This document shows positions 54,184 through 62,645 of a stretch of DNA of 64,000 nucleotides, piece by piece. The notes below the pieces were generated by a model, which was not told the origin of the DNA, ran no database searches, and saw only the letters and a list, made by a program, of their open reading frames with translations. Made by a program: the position numbers and the translations under genes. The DNA comes from Nonomuraea endophytica (lineage in GTDB: Bacteria; Actinomycetota; Actinomycetes; Streptosporangiales; Streptosporangiaceae). Every line of letters begins with the position of its first letter. The stretch's first letter is position 1. The stretch is taken from contig NZ_JACHIN010000004.1 of NCBI RefSeq assembly GCF_014203235.1, forward strand, positions 592,817 to 656,816, read 5' to 3'.

Positions 54184-54630
54184 CTACAGGGCGTCGCACG
54201 ACACGGTGGACGCGCTCACGACGTACTCGTCCGCCGCCATAAAGAGCGAGAACGTGACGCCGGCCTTCTCGAAGCAGCTTCCCTCGCCGCCGATCCTCCG
54301 CCAGCCATGGCGCAGCGCGGCCTCGCGATAGTGGGGCTCCACCGCTTCCCGCGAGGATCCCGGACGATAGGACTGCTCGACCGAGGCGAAGTAGTCGTCG
54401 GCGTCACAAGTGGAGACGAGTTCGCCGTGCGCGACCGCGCCGGGCGGGCGTGACTCGACGAGATCGACCGGCGTCAGCGCCGCCTCGATCCGGTCGTACG
54501 CCTCGCCGCACCTGCGCCAGTCCTCCAACATCCAGGGAACCACGGAGATCGCGACGACGGCGACGGCGATGACGATCATGAAGATCAGCGCCGGACCCCA
54601 GGTGCGCACCGTGTTCACGGCCCAGAACAT
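54184..54630 (-). CDS. Small membrane-anchored protein of unknown function
   Basis: This 148-residue protein has one N-terminal helix (WGPALIFMIVIAVAVVAISVV) and an outside domain with three Cys (RRCGEAYDR, STCDADDYFASVEQ, EGSCFEKAG) plus a terminal SCDAL. I do not recognise a family. The ATG at 54630 (MFWAVNTVRTWG) is chosen because upstream in-frame sequence is Pro-rich and unlike coding sequence. It ends 78 bases before the furA start region and is transcribed on its own or from the peptide/YqhA unit upstream. Confidence 0.65.
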   Translation of the reverse strand: MFWAVNTVRTWGPALIFMIVIAVAVVAISVVPWMLEDWRRCGEAYDRIEAALTPVDLVESRPPGAVAHGELVSTCDADDYFASVEQSYRPGSSREAVEPHYREAALRHGWRRIGGEGSCFEKAGVTFSLFMAADEYVVSASTVSCDAL

Positions 54631-54700
54631 AGCCGAAAGATCACGAATGTGGGAGCCGGGTGGGTGCCCGCCGCGGCAAGCGGGCACCCGGCTCGGAGGG

Positions 54701-54931
54701 TCAGGCGTCGTCGTCGGACACCCGGGAGGCGCCGCCGCAGTCGGTGACCGAGGTGCTGAACAGGACGCCGGGGCCGCCACACGTGCTCACCGGAAGGGAG
54801 ACCGGTTCGACGATCTCGTCGTTGAAGATGATCACGTCGCCCATGAGGCTCGGGGCCGTGTTCGCCTGGGCCGGTGAGGCCAGCAGCGCGCCGCCGAGCA
54901 GGCCGGCGGCCAGGGCGAGCCCGGTCGTCAG
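54701..54931 (-). CDS. Small secreted peptide with two Cys, downstream of YqhA
   Basis: The C-terminal part is a clear secreted peptide: signal LTTGLALAAGLLGGALLASPAQA, then about 53 mature residues with two Cys (STCGGPG and VTDCGG). The start is uncertain. The only in-frame ATG is 147 bases further upstream, inside the preceding gene, and gives an unlikely Arg/Pro-rich leader. CTG at 54931 overlaps the YqhA stop as CTGA, so I use it. The mature part looks distantly chaplin-like by size and Cys spacing, but I do not assign it. Confidence 0.55.
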   Translation of the reverse strand: MTTGLALAAGLLGGALLASPAQANTAPSLMGDVIIFNDEIVEPVSLPVSTCGGPGVLFSTSVTDCGGASRVSDDDA

Positions 54932-55545
54932 GCGGCGATCTGCTTGCGGGGCTGCTCGTCGGCTGCCGGTGACTGGGGGTCGGACTGGTGGGCGGGACGG
55001 TGTCCGTCCATGATGCGGTCGATCACGGCCAGCGCGACCGCCGAGAGGATGAAGGTCAAGTGAATGAGTGTTTTCCATAGGAGTTCTCTGTCGGTTATGG
55101 CGGGCTTGGCCGCGTTGATGAAGATCTGGAGGAGGTGGATGGAGGAGATTCCGATGATCGCCATGGCCAGCTTGACCTTGAGCACGTTGGCGTTCACGTG
55201 GGAGAGCCACTGGGGCTGGTCGGGGTGTCCCTCGATCCGCAGCCGCGAGACGAAGGTCTCGTAGCCACCCACGATCACCATGATCAGCAGGTTCGAGATC
55301 ATCACCACGTCGACCAGGCCGAGCACGATCAGCATCACCGTGGTCTCGGCGGGCCTGCCGCCGAAGCCGAGGGTGATGAGGTGGAGCAGCTCGGCCATGA
55401 AGCGCCAGACGTAGACCACCTGGGCGGCGATGAGCCCGAGGTAGAGCGGGGCCTGGATCCAGCGGCTGAGGAACATGATGTAGCCGAGGCGCCTCAGCGC
55501 GCCGCGCGGCTGAGGCACTCGGGCTATGGATAGCAGTGGTTGCAT
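54928..55545 (-). CDS. YqhA/TIGR00645 (UPF0114) family membrane protein
   Basis: This is an inner-membrane protein of 205 residues with four predicted helices. It matches the family closely: SRWIQAPLYLGLIAAQVVYVW, VDVVMISNLLIMVIVGGYETFVSRL, EGHPDQPQWLSHVNANVLKVKLA and IIGISSIHLLQIFINA. The function of the family is unknown; membership is widespread in bacteria. Here the C-terminus has a charged hydrophilic tail (RPAHQSDPQSPAADEQPRKQ). It is preceded by two small secreted peptides and followed by a third, with overlaps of 1-4 bases, so these are likely co-expressed. Confidence 0.88.
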   Translation of the reverse strand: MQPLLSIARVPQPRGALRRLGYIMFLSRWIQAPLYLGLIAAQVVYVWRFMAELLHLITLGFGGRPAETTVMLIVLGLVDVVMISNLLIMVIVGGYETFVSRLRIEGHPDQPQWLSHVNANVLKVKLAMAIIGISSIHLLQIFINAAKPAITDRELLWKTLIHLTFILSAVALAVIDRIMDGHRPAHQSDPQSPAADEQPRKQIAA

Positions 55546-55546
55546 C

Positions 55547-55684
55547 TCAGGAGGTCAGGACGTACAGATTCAGCCTGTCGACGATGGCCTGCACATTGAG
55601 GGTGGCCGGGTCGCTGCTGCCCATGAGGGCGGCGGCGACCGCGAGTGCCGCGGCCGTTCTTGCTACGAGGGCTCGGATGTCCAA
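55547..55684 (-). CDS. Tiny secreted peptide upstream of YqhA
   Basis: A 45-residue product starting at TTG 55684, with AAGGAG five bases upstream. The first 25 residues form a signal peptide (DIRALVARTAAALAVAAALM) and the rest is a 20-odd-residue peptide ending NLYVLTS. The stop lies one base before the YqhA start, so they are coupled. It falls below the usual length cut-off for gene calling. It was seen only in the sequence, with no known homologue, but the strong ribosome binding site and signal support it. Confidence 0.55.
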   Translation of the reverse strand: MDIRALVARTAAALAVAAALMGSSDPATLNVQAIVDRLNLYVLTS

Positions 55685-55753
55685 CGGAACTCCTTCGCGA
55701 AGGGGGGATACCGGAGGGACGGCGCGGCGTGGCCCGCCGCGCCGCCTGTCTGG

Positions 55754-55960
55754 TCAGGGCTGAAGGCAGTGGACCGCGGGCACTTCAGCCGGTACGCCCG
55801 GCGCCGCGGGGTCGACCAGCGCGGTCACGTCGACGGCCGACTCGGTGAGGCAGCCGAGGACCGCGGCGGGGTCGACCACGGCGTGGGCCGGTGCGGTGGC
55901 CAGGAACAGGCCACCTGCGGCGAGGGCGGAGAGGGCGAGGAGACGAGTCGTGCGGGGCAT
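55754..55960 (-). CDS. Small secreted peptide, first gene of the YqhA unit
   Basis: This 68-residue protein has a clear signal peptide (PRTTRLLALSALAAGGLFLATAPAHA) and a 42-residue mature part with two Cys (VLGCLTES and VHCLQP), which could form one disulfide. An AGGAGG lies four bases before the ATG. It is the first of a run with the tiny peptide, the YqhA protein and a third peptide. I do not recognise a family. Small size, secretion and repetition of the design suggest surface or signalling peptides. Confidence 0.7.
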   Translation of the reverse strand: MPRTTRLLALSALAAGGLFLATAPAHAVVDPAAVLGCLTESAVDVTALVDPAAPGVPAEVPAVHCLQP

Positions 55961-56119
55961 GAAACCTCCTGTTTCAGGCTGCGAACGATTACTGACAGTA
56001 GTGGATCAGTAACGATCAGCTCAAGAGGTTGGGGCGCCTGGTCAGGATCTTCGCACCATCAGGACAGCGTTTCGCCTGGTAACAGCTTCGGGGGCGGAGC
56101 CGTACGCGCACATGAAAAA

Positions 56120-56139
56120 GGGACCCCAGAAGGGGTCCC
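56120..56139 (-). terminator. Intrinsic terminator of the msiK transcript
   Basis: Minus-strand hairpin GGGACCCC / GGGGTCCC with a 4-base loop, followed by CTTTTTC. It lies downstream of msiK and is a standard Rho-independent terminator. Confidence 0.9.
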
Positions 56140-56149
56140 GGGAAACAGC

Positions 56150-56186
56150 CGATCCCCACCACAGGAGGGGGTTGTGGTGGGGATCG
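56150..56186. terminator. Second hairpin after msiK
   Basis: CGATCCCCACCACA pairs with TGTGGTGGGGATCG (14 perfect pairs, 9-base loop), 14 bases downstream of the msiK stop and 10 bases before the intrinsic terminator. It probably stabilises the 3' end or assists termination. Confidence 0.75.
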
Positions 56187-56200
56187 GAGCTCGGAGTGCG

Positions 56201-57421
<1,221 letters not shown>

Positions 57422-57434
57422 GCGCACTCCTGCG

Positions 57435-57448
57435 TGGATACGTTTTCA
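57435..57448. promoter_or_regulatory. Operator-like sequence near msiK
   Basis: TGGATACGTTTTCA, an imperfect copy of the LacI-family consensus dyad, 14 bases upstream of msiK. It is similar to the perfect dyad at 57519. Confidence 0.45.
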
Positions 57449-57518
57449 TGCATCTCACCCGAAACGGACATCCATGTCAAGAGCCAGGGGCAACACTGGA
57501 AAGCGCGTCGAAACCATG

Positions 57519-57534
57519 ATGGAATCGTTTCCAT
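57519..57534. promoter_or_regulatory. Perfect LacI-type operator overlapping the lacI start
   Basis: ATGGAA-TCGT-TTCCAT, perfect 6-bp arms around four bases, with the right arm running into the ATG of the LacI-type gene. It fits autorepression and, with the site near msiK, control of both divergent genes. Confidence 0.6.
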
Positions 57535-58675
57535 GAAGAGGGCGACCATCAAGGATGTGGCCGAGGCGGCGGGCGTCGGCGTCGCGACCGTATCCCGGGT
57601 GCTGTCCGGCGGCTCGGCCAGCCCGCAGACCCGCGAGCGGGTGCTGGCCGTGGCCGCGCAGCTCGACTACCGGCCCAGCGCCCTCGGCCGCAACCTGCGC
57701 CAGCAGCGCACCGGCGGCATGGGCCTGCTCCTGCCCGACCTGACCGACAGCTTCTACGGCCAGCTCGCCGAGGGCGTGCTCGCGTGCGCGCGTTCGGCCG
57801 GGGAGCCGGTCGTGATCGGTTCCACCGCCGACGATCCCGAGCAGGAGGCCGAGCTGATCGGCATGCTGCTGGAGCAGAGCGTCGACCGGCTGATCGCGGT
57901 GCCCTGCGGCGACGCCGACACCTGGCGTCCCGCGCTCAAGGCGGGCATGACCGTGGTGTTCGCCGACCGTCTGCCGCCCGAGCCCGACCCGGGCACACCT
58001 CAACCCGATCCGGCCGGGGCCGCACCGGAAAGTGAGCTGGAAGGCGCGCTGAGCGGGGTCAGCTCGGCGGCGCTGTCGGAGCTGATGATGCTCGACGGCG
58101 TCGGCGCGCTGCCCGGCGCCCGCCCGGCCGCGCCGCGTCCCGCCGTACGCCCGCTGGACGTGCCGGCCGTCCTCACCGACGACCGATCGGGCATCCGTAC
58201 GGCGGTGCAGTACCTCAGAGGCCTGGGCCACCGCCGCATCGCCTACCTGGGCGGCCCCGGCCGCGAGCGCAGGGTGGAGGCGTTCCGCCAGGCCGTGGGC
58301 GGCGTGCCGGACGAGGAGCTGATCGTCTTCTCCGACGGCAGCCGCGACTCGGCCTACGCGGCGGCCTCCGGCCTCTTCCAGACCCGCCCCGACCTGACCG
58401 CGCTGGTGGCGGGCGGCAACATGCTGGGCGAGGCGGCGGTGCTGGCCGCGCGCGAGCTCGACCTGCGTGTGCCCCGCGACCTGTCGGTGGTCATGTACGA
58501 CGACGTGCCGTGGGCCGAGTTGTGCTCCCCGCCGCTGACGGTGATCGCCCAGCCGGCCCGCGACATGGGCTACCGGGCCGCCGAGCTGGTGCTGCGCGCC
58601 GGCTCGCGCCGTCCGCGCAGCGTGCTGCTGCCGACCGAATTGGTCATCCGCGGTAGCTGCGGTCCCCGTCTGTAG
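57533..58675 (+). CDS. LacI-family transcriptional regulator with a long central insertion
   Basis: This 380-residue regulator has the LacI DNA-binding head (TIKDVAEAAGVGVATVSRVLSG) and hinge (RPSALGRNLRQQ), followed by a periplasmic-binding-protein-like sugar-sensing core. It has an odd insert of about 60 Pro/Ala/Ser/Glu-rich residues after FADRLPPEPD, before VPAVLTDDRSGIRTAVQYLRGLGHRRIAYLGGP, where normal members go straight on. The insert may be disordered. It is divergent from msiK and its own start overlaps a perfect dyad, so self-repression is likely. The effector is unknown. Confidence 0.9.
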   Translation: MKRATIKDVAEAAGVGVATVSRVLSGGSASPQTRERVLAVAAQLDYRPSALGRNLRQQRTGGMGLLLPDLTDSFYGQLAEGVLACARSAGEPVVIGSTADDPEQEAELIGMLLEQSVDRLIAVPCGDADTWRPALKAGMTVVFADRLPPEPDPGTPQPDPAGAAPESELEGALSGVSSAALSELMMLDGVGALPGARPAAPRPAVRPLDVPAVLTDDRSGIRTAVQYLRGLGHRRIAYLGGPGRERRVEAFRQAVGGVPDEELIVFSDGSRDSAYAAASGLFQTRPDLTALVAGGNMLGEAAVLAARELDLRVPRDLSVVMYDDVPWAELCSPPLTVIAQPARDMGYRAAELVLRAGSRRPRSVLLPTELVIRGSCGPRL

Positions 58676-58681
58676 GCGCGC

Positions 58682-59167
58682 TCAGAGGACGTCTTCGATC
58701 GCGCTCGTGAGCTCGGGCGAACCGGGCTCGGTGCCGGGGCGGAAGCGGCCCGCGACCGCGCCGTCGCGGGTGACGAGGAACTTCTCGAAGTTCCACTGGA
58801 TGTCGCCGCCCGCGCCCTCGGCGTCGGCGGTCTTGGTCAGCTCGGTGTAGAGCGGGTGGCGGGTGTCGCCGTTGACGTCGGTCTTCTCCAGGAGCGGGAA
58901 GTCGACCCCGTAGGTCGCCGAGCAGAACTCCTGGATCTCCTCCGCCGAACCGGGCTCCTGGCCCATGAACTGGTTGCACGGCACGCCGACGACGGTGAAG
59001 CCGCGCGGGCCGTACTCCTGCTGGAGTTTGACCAGCCCGGAGTACTGCGGGGTCAGCCCGCAGCGGGAGGCCACGTTCACTATGAGTAGCGCCTTGTCGC
59101 CGGTGAGTTCGGCGAGTGTGGTGGGGACGTCCGCGAGGGTGCGGACGGGGATGTCACGAAGGCTCAT
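58682..59167 (-). CDS. Glutathione-peroxidase family thiol peroxidase
   Basis: This 161-residue peroxidase of the GPx fold has Cys36 in VNVASRCGLTPQY in place of selenocysteine, the Gln of CNQFMGQEPG and the Trp/Asn of WNFEKFLV, which complete the catalytic tetrad. Actinomycete enzymes of this type use thioredoxin or mycothiol systems rather than glutathione. It reduces hydrogen and lipid peroxides. The ATG at 59167 is preferred over a longer reading. It is convergent with the LacI-type gene, with 6 bases between the stops. Confidence 0.9.
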   Translation of the reverse strand: MSLRDIPVRTLADVPTTLAELTGDKALLIVNVASRCGLTPQYSGLVKLQQEYGPRGFTVVGVPCNQFMGQEPGSAEEIQEFCSATYGVDFPLLEKTDVNGDTRHPLYTELTKTADAEGAGGDIQWNFEKFLVTRDGAVAGRFRPGTEPGSPELTSAIEDVL

Positions 59168-59585
59168 GATCCCCACAGTACTCCTCCCCAAAACCGCTCA
59201 GACCAGGCAAAACCCCACCCCCGGCGGTACGGCGGCGCGCCGGGCCCCACCTGGCCATTCACGCCCCCGGGAGCCCCTTCTCCCAAGCCGGAACCGGATG
59301 TTCGAATGCCCCGGTCCAGGAAGCGGCCGGACCGGGCCAACCCGACCCCGCCAGAACACAAAGTCCTGTCCTCACCAGGCCCCAGGTCCCTGACCCGCGC
59401 CGACCCCGCGCACTAGAAAACGCCTAGGACATGTCGTGGAGCTTCCGGGCCACCCTTGACGGGCGGAACCAGATCCCGGGAAGCCGCGCGGACCCTCCTC
59501 ATCCAAGCCACGGATCGGGGATCGGCAGGTACAAGGCGGTCACGCTGAGTAATCGTTCGCACACGGCCTGACAGCAAGGATCGAT
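59168..59585. other. Gene-free stretch before the transglycosylase-like gene
   Basis: I see no convincing gene, repeat or conserved RNA here. There is a short minus-strand open frame (59164-59361) of Gly-rich, codon-unlike sequence that I do not accept. A possible -35 (TTGACG at about 59454) lacks a good -10. I looked for a c-di-AMP riboswitch, common before such genes in streptomycetes, and could not recognise one. Confidence 0.5.
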
Positions 59586-60089
59586 TTGGACAGCAAACGC
59601 GCTCTGCGCAGCACCCTCGTCACCCTGCTCTCGTTCGCGGGAGCTACCGGCGGGAGTGTTGCCGCCGCCTCGGCCGACACCGAGGTGGAGCACCGGGGTA
59701 TCTGGCGTTCCAGTGTGGAGACACCGGACGTCAGGCGAGGGATCTGGAGCACCAAGGCCAGGCCCAAGACCACACCCGTGCGGCCCGAGGGCCGGAACAA
59801 GAGGATCGCGCTCGGCCTGGTGGTGCAGCGGGCCTGGTCGCTTCGCGAGTTCCGGTGCCTGGACAGCCTGTGGACCCGGGAGAGCAACTGGAACCACCGG
59901 GCGTACAACCGCTCGTCGGGCGCCTACGGAATCCCGCAGGCACTACCCGGCGGCAAGATGCGGGGAGCCGGGCATGACTGGCGCTACAACCCGGCCACTC
60001 AGATCCGCTGGGGCTTGAAGTACATCAAGGGCAGGTACGGCAGGCCGTGCGGCGCTTGGGGCCACTTCAGGTCGCACAACTGGTATTAG
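59586..60089 (+). CDS. Secreted transglycosylase-like protein (SLT/aggregation-promoting-factor type)
   Basis: This 167-residue protein has a signal peptide (SKRALRSTLVTLLSFAGATGG and VAAASA cleavage region), a basic linker and a small lysozyme-like domain: LDSLWTRESNWNHRAYNRSSGAYGIPQALPGGKM with the catalytic-type Glu, then GLKYIKGRYGRPCGAWGHF at the end. Such domains cut peptidoglycan and are related to resuscitation-promoting factors. TTG start at 59586 with AAGGA about seven bases upstream. Its transcript should end at the hairpin just inside the convergent TetR gene. Confidence 0.85.
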   Translation: MDSKRALRSTLVTLLSFAGATGGSVAAASADTEVEHRGIWRSSVETPDVRRGIWSTKARPKTTPVRPEGRNKRIALGLVVQRAWSLREFRCLDSLWTRESNWNHRAYNRSSGAYGIPQALPGGKMRGAGHDWRYNPATQIRWGLKYIKGRYGRPCGAWGHFRSHNWY

Positions 60090-60775
60090 GACAGCCGCTC
60101 AGGGGAAGGGGCGGCTGCCCCGGAAAGGGCATCCGGCGCGCCGGGTGCCCTTTTCCTGTGTACGGCCATCGCCTGGATGAGCAGCTCCACGCCGAAGTCG
60201 AACTCCTCCTCCGGATCGCACGAGTCGAGCAGCGGCGCCAGCGACGCGACCGTGGGGAACAACGCGGCGTCCACCCGCTCGGCCCGCATCCTGGCCGGCA
60301 GCGGCGCGAACGACGGCGTCACCCCGACCTCGCGCAGCAGCGAGCCCACGATGAAGGCGATGAACATGCGCAGCACCTTCACCGCCTCGGGCCCGTCGAA
60401 CCCGGCGCTGCGCAGCGTGGCCAGCGCCCGCTCCACCGGCAGCAGCCCGGCGTTGGAGTGGAGTTGCCTGCTGACGACGAGCATGGTCGAACGCGGGTAG
60501 TGGTGAGCGATCTGGCGGAAGGCGCGCGCCTGGATGCGGACCCGCTCGGTCCAGTCGGCGCCGGGGTCGTCGGTGAACTCGATCTCGCTGAGCACCGCCT
60601 CGGCCACCTCGGACAGCAGGGCGTCCTTGTTGGGCACGTGGTTGTAGAGCGACATCACGCCCACGCCCAGCTCGGCGGCGATCCTGCGCATGGATATCGC
60701 GTCGGCGCCCTCGCGCTCGATGAGGCCGATCGCCGCGGTGACGATGCGCTTCTTGGACAGCGGCTCGGAGGGCAT
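60086..60775 (-). CDS. TetR-family regulator (TetR-C type)
   Basis: This is a 229-residue repressor. The helix-turn-helix is at RIVTAAIGLIEREGADAISMRRIAAELGVGVMSLYNHVPNKDALL. The long C-terminal domain (FRQIAHHYPRSTMLVVSR, AVKVLRMFIAFIVGSLLREVG) is of the tetracycline-repressor-like C class, which senses small hydrophobic ligands. It is divergent from the di-iron ferritin-like gene, with a perfect dyad between them, so that gene is its likely target. Its 3' end overlaps the convergent transglycosylase-like gene by 4 bases and holds that gene's terminator. Confidence 0.88.
   Translation of the reverse strand: MPSEPLSKKRIVTAAIGLIEREGADAISMRRIAAELGVGVMSLYNHVPNKDALLSEVAEAVLSEIEFTDDPGADWTERVRIQARAFRQIAHHYPRSTMLVVSRQLHSNAGLLPVERALATLRSAGFDGPEAVKVLRMFIAFIVGSLLREVGVTPSFAPLPARMRAERVDAALFPTVASLAPLLDSCDPEEEFDFGVELLIQAMAVHRKRAPGAPDALSGAAAPSPERLS
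60124..60153 (+). terminator. Terminator hairpin inside the 3' end of the TetR gene
   Basis: AAAGGGCATCCGGCG (60124-60138) and CGCCGGGTGCCCTTT (60139-60153) form a near-perfect 30-bp dyad with one G-U, followed by TTTTCC. It lies 35 bases after the transglycosylase stop and stops that gene's transcript within the coding part of the convergent TetR gene. Confidence 0.75.
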
Positions 60776-60830
60776 GGCTCATTCTAGTTTCATTGACGGA
60801 CCCCAATCCGCCATGCGAGCCTGCAGACAT

Positions 60831-60845
60831 ACGTACGGTGTACGT
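60831..60845. promoter_or_regulatory. Perfect TetR-type operator
   Basis: ACGTAC-GGT-GTACGT, perfect 6-bp arms around three bases, between the TetR gene and the ferritin-like gene, 16 bases before the latter's start. Confidence 0.6.
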
Positions 60846-60860
60846 CCCCCTGGAGGCGGC

Positions 60861-61979
60861 ATGTCGACGCACGATCTCTACACGATCCCCGCGGAGCTCT
60901 CCACCTGGAACGTGGAGATGGCCGGTTCGAGCAGATTCACTTGGGAGTACGACGACGGCCGCGACCGCATGCTCGCCCTCTACCAGAAGGGCAAGGACAA
61001 GCAGTGGGACTCCGCCAAACGCATCGACTGGGACCTCGAGGTCGACCCGTACAACGTGCTCGGCATCCCCGACCAGACCATCGCCATCTACGGCACGCCG
61101 CTCTGGGACCGGATGGACGAGAAGACGCGCCAGGACGTGCGGCTGCACAGCGCCGCCTGGCAGTTCTCCCAGTTCCTGCACGGTGAGCAGGGCGCCATGA
61201 TCTGCTCGGCGAAGATCGTGGAGTCGGTGCCCGACCTCGACTCGAAGTTCTACGCCGCCACCCAGACCATGGACGAGGCCCGCCACGCGGAGACCTACGC
61301 CCGTTTCCTCCAGGAAAAGGTCGGCCTGGCCTACCCCATCAACGAGCACCTCAAGGCGCTGCTCGACAGCACGCTCGGGGACTCCCGCTGGGACATGCCC
61401 TACCTCGGCATGCAGGTGCTCATCGAGGGCCTGGCGCTGGCCGCGTTCGGCGTCATGCGCGACATCACCACCAAGCCGCTGCCCAAGCAGATCCTCGCGT
61501 ACGTCATGCAGGACGAGGCCCGCCACGTCGCCTTCGGCCGGATGGCGCTGCGCGACTACTACCAGAACCTCACCGAGGCCGAGCGCAACGAGCGCGAGGA
61601 CTTCGTCATCGAGGGCTGCTACCTCATGCGCGACCGGCTGCGCGGCAGGGAGACCTGGGAGACGATCGGCCTGTCGAAGGCGGACGTCGAGGAGGCCATG
61701 GTGGCGGTCGACCAGTCCGAGTACCTGAAGCTGTTCCGGTCGCTGCTGTTCAGCCGGATCGTGCCGTGCGTGAAGGACATCGGGCTGTGGAGCCCGCGCC
61801 TCCAGCAGGCGTACGCGGACATGGGCGTGCTGGACATGGCCGGGCAGTCCCTGGACACGCTCATGCGGCAGGACGAGGAGATCGCCGACAAGCTCGACGA
61901 GGCCCGCTTCGCCGAGGAGGAGGCGGAACGGCACGCCGAGGTCGCCGAGACCATCGCCCTGGGTGGCGAGCAGGACTGA
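60861..61979 (+). CDS. Ferritin-like di-iron protein (AurF-like)
   Basis: This is a 372-residue all-helical protein with the ligands of a di-iron centre: Glu in FLHGEQGAM, the pair TMDEARHAETYARFL, then VLIEGLALAAFG and QDEARHVAFGRMAL. This is the ExxH...E...ExxH pattern of ferritin-like oxidases and N-oxygenases. Substrate unknown; related proteins hydroxylate or oxidise amines and fatty acyl groups. The ATG at 60861 follows TGGAGG. It is controlled, by inference, by the divergent TetR gene with a perfect dyad in between. Confidence 0.85.
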   Translation: MSTHDLYTIPAELSTWNVEMAGSSRFTWEYDDGRDRMLALYQKGKDKQWDSAKRIDWDLEVDPYNVLGIPDQTIAIYGTPLWDRMDEKTRQDVRLHSAAWQFSQFLHGEQGAMICSAKIVESVPDLDSKFYAATQTMDEARHAETYARFLQEKVGLAYPINEHLKALLDSTLGDSRWDMPYLGMQVLIEGLALAAFGVMRDITTKPLPKQILAYVMQDEARHVAFGRMALRDYYQNLTEAERNEREDFVIEGCYLMRDRLRGRETWETIGLSKADVEEAMVAVDQSEYLKLFRSLLFSRIVPCVKDIGLWSPRLQQAYADMGVLDMAGQSLDTLMRQDEEIADKLDEARFAEEEAERHAEVAETIALGGEQD

Positions 61980-61984
61980 TATTT

Positions 61985-62002
61985 GACCGTTCGTTCTTGA
62001 AT
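61985..62002. promoter_or_regulatory. Shared motif upstream of the second TetR gene
   Basis: GACCGTTCGTTCTTGAAT, 18 bases before the TetR gene start. A close copy lies before the SDR gene at 62612, so the regulator probably binds both. Confidence 0.5.
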
Positions 62003-62019
62003 GGGCTAGGTTCTGGGCC

Positions 62020-62598
62020 ATGGCAAGGACGAAGGAGTTCGACCCGGACGTCGCGCTGCAGCGGGCCATGGAGCTCTTCTGGCGCAAGGGCTACGAAGCC
62101 ACCTCCATGGCCGACCTGGTCGAGCATCTGGGCGTGGCGCGGGCCAGCATCTACGCGACGTTCGGCGGCAAGCGTGAGCTCTACCTGCTGGCCTACGAGC
62201 GCTACCTGGAGAACGGGGTCGACTTCACCGGGCGGCTGGGCGGGGCCGGTCCGGCGCTGCCGGCCGTACGGGATCTCGTGCGGCAGTACGCCGAGGAGGC
62301 CGCGCACGACGCGCAGCGGCGCGGCTGCCTGGTGGTCAACACCGCGGTGGAGCTCGCCCCGCACGACACCGAGCTCGCCCGGCGCGTCCGCGTCAACTGG
62401 GACTTCGTCGAGGACACCCTGGCCGCCGCGCTCACCAGGGCGCGGGAACAGGGCGAGCTGGCCGAGGGCAAGGACCCGCGGGCCATCGCGCGCGTGCTTC
62501 TCGTCGTGCTCCAGGGCCTGCGGGTGATCGGCAAGGCCTCCGACGACGCTGCGCGCCTGCGTGACGCCGCCGAGCAGGCGCTGTCGCTGCTCGACTGA
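62020..62598 (+). CDS. TetR/AcrR-family regulator
   Basis: This 192-residue repressor has the helix-turn-helix ATSMADLVEHLGVARASIYATFGGKRELYLLAY and a C-terminal domain (RRGCLVVNTAVELAPHD, FVEDTLAAALTRAREQGEL) like regulators of short-chain dehydrogenases and electrophile-detoxifying enzymes. Genes of this group often sit next to an SDR they repress, as here 48 bases downstream. A motif repeated before both genes is the candidate operator. Confidence 0.9.
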   Translation: MARTKEFDPDVALQRAMELFWRKGYEATSMADLVEHLGVARASIYATFGGKRELYLLAYERYLENGVDFTGRLGGAGPALPAVRDLVRQYAEEAAHDAQRRGCLVVNTAVELAPHDTELARRVRVNWDFVEDTLAAALTRAREQGELAEGKDPRAIARVLLVVLQGLRVIGKASDDAARLRDAAEQALSLLD

Positions 62599-62611
62599 TG
62601 CCCTTTTTCTG

Positions 62612-62629
62612 GACTGATCGTTCTTAATT
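62612..62629. promoter_or_regulatory. Shared motif upstream of the SDR gene
   Basis: GACTGATCGTTCTTAATT, matching 61985-62002 at 14 of 18 positions, just before the SDR ribosome binding site (GAGGAG). Confidence 0.5.
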
Positions 62630-62645
62630 ATTGAGGAGTTGTGGC

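Noticed and set aside
59168..59585. A c-di-AMP (ydaO) riboswitch before the transglycosylase-like gene
   Set aside because: I could not recognise the conserved core; a covariance-model search would decide.
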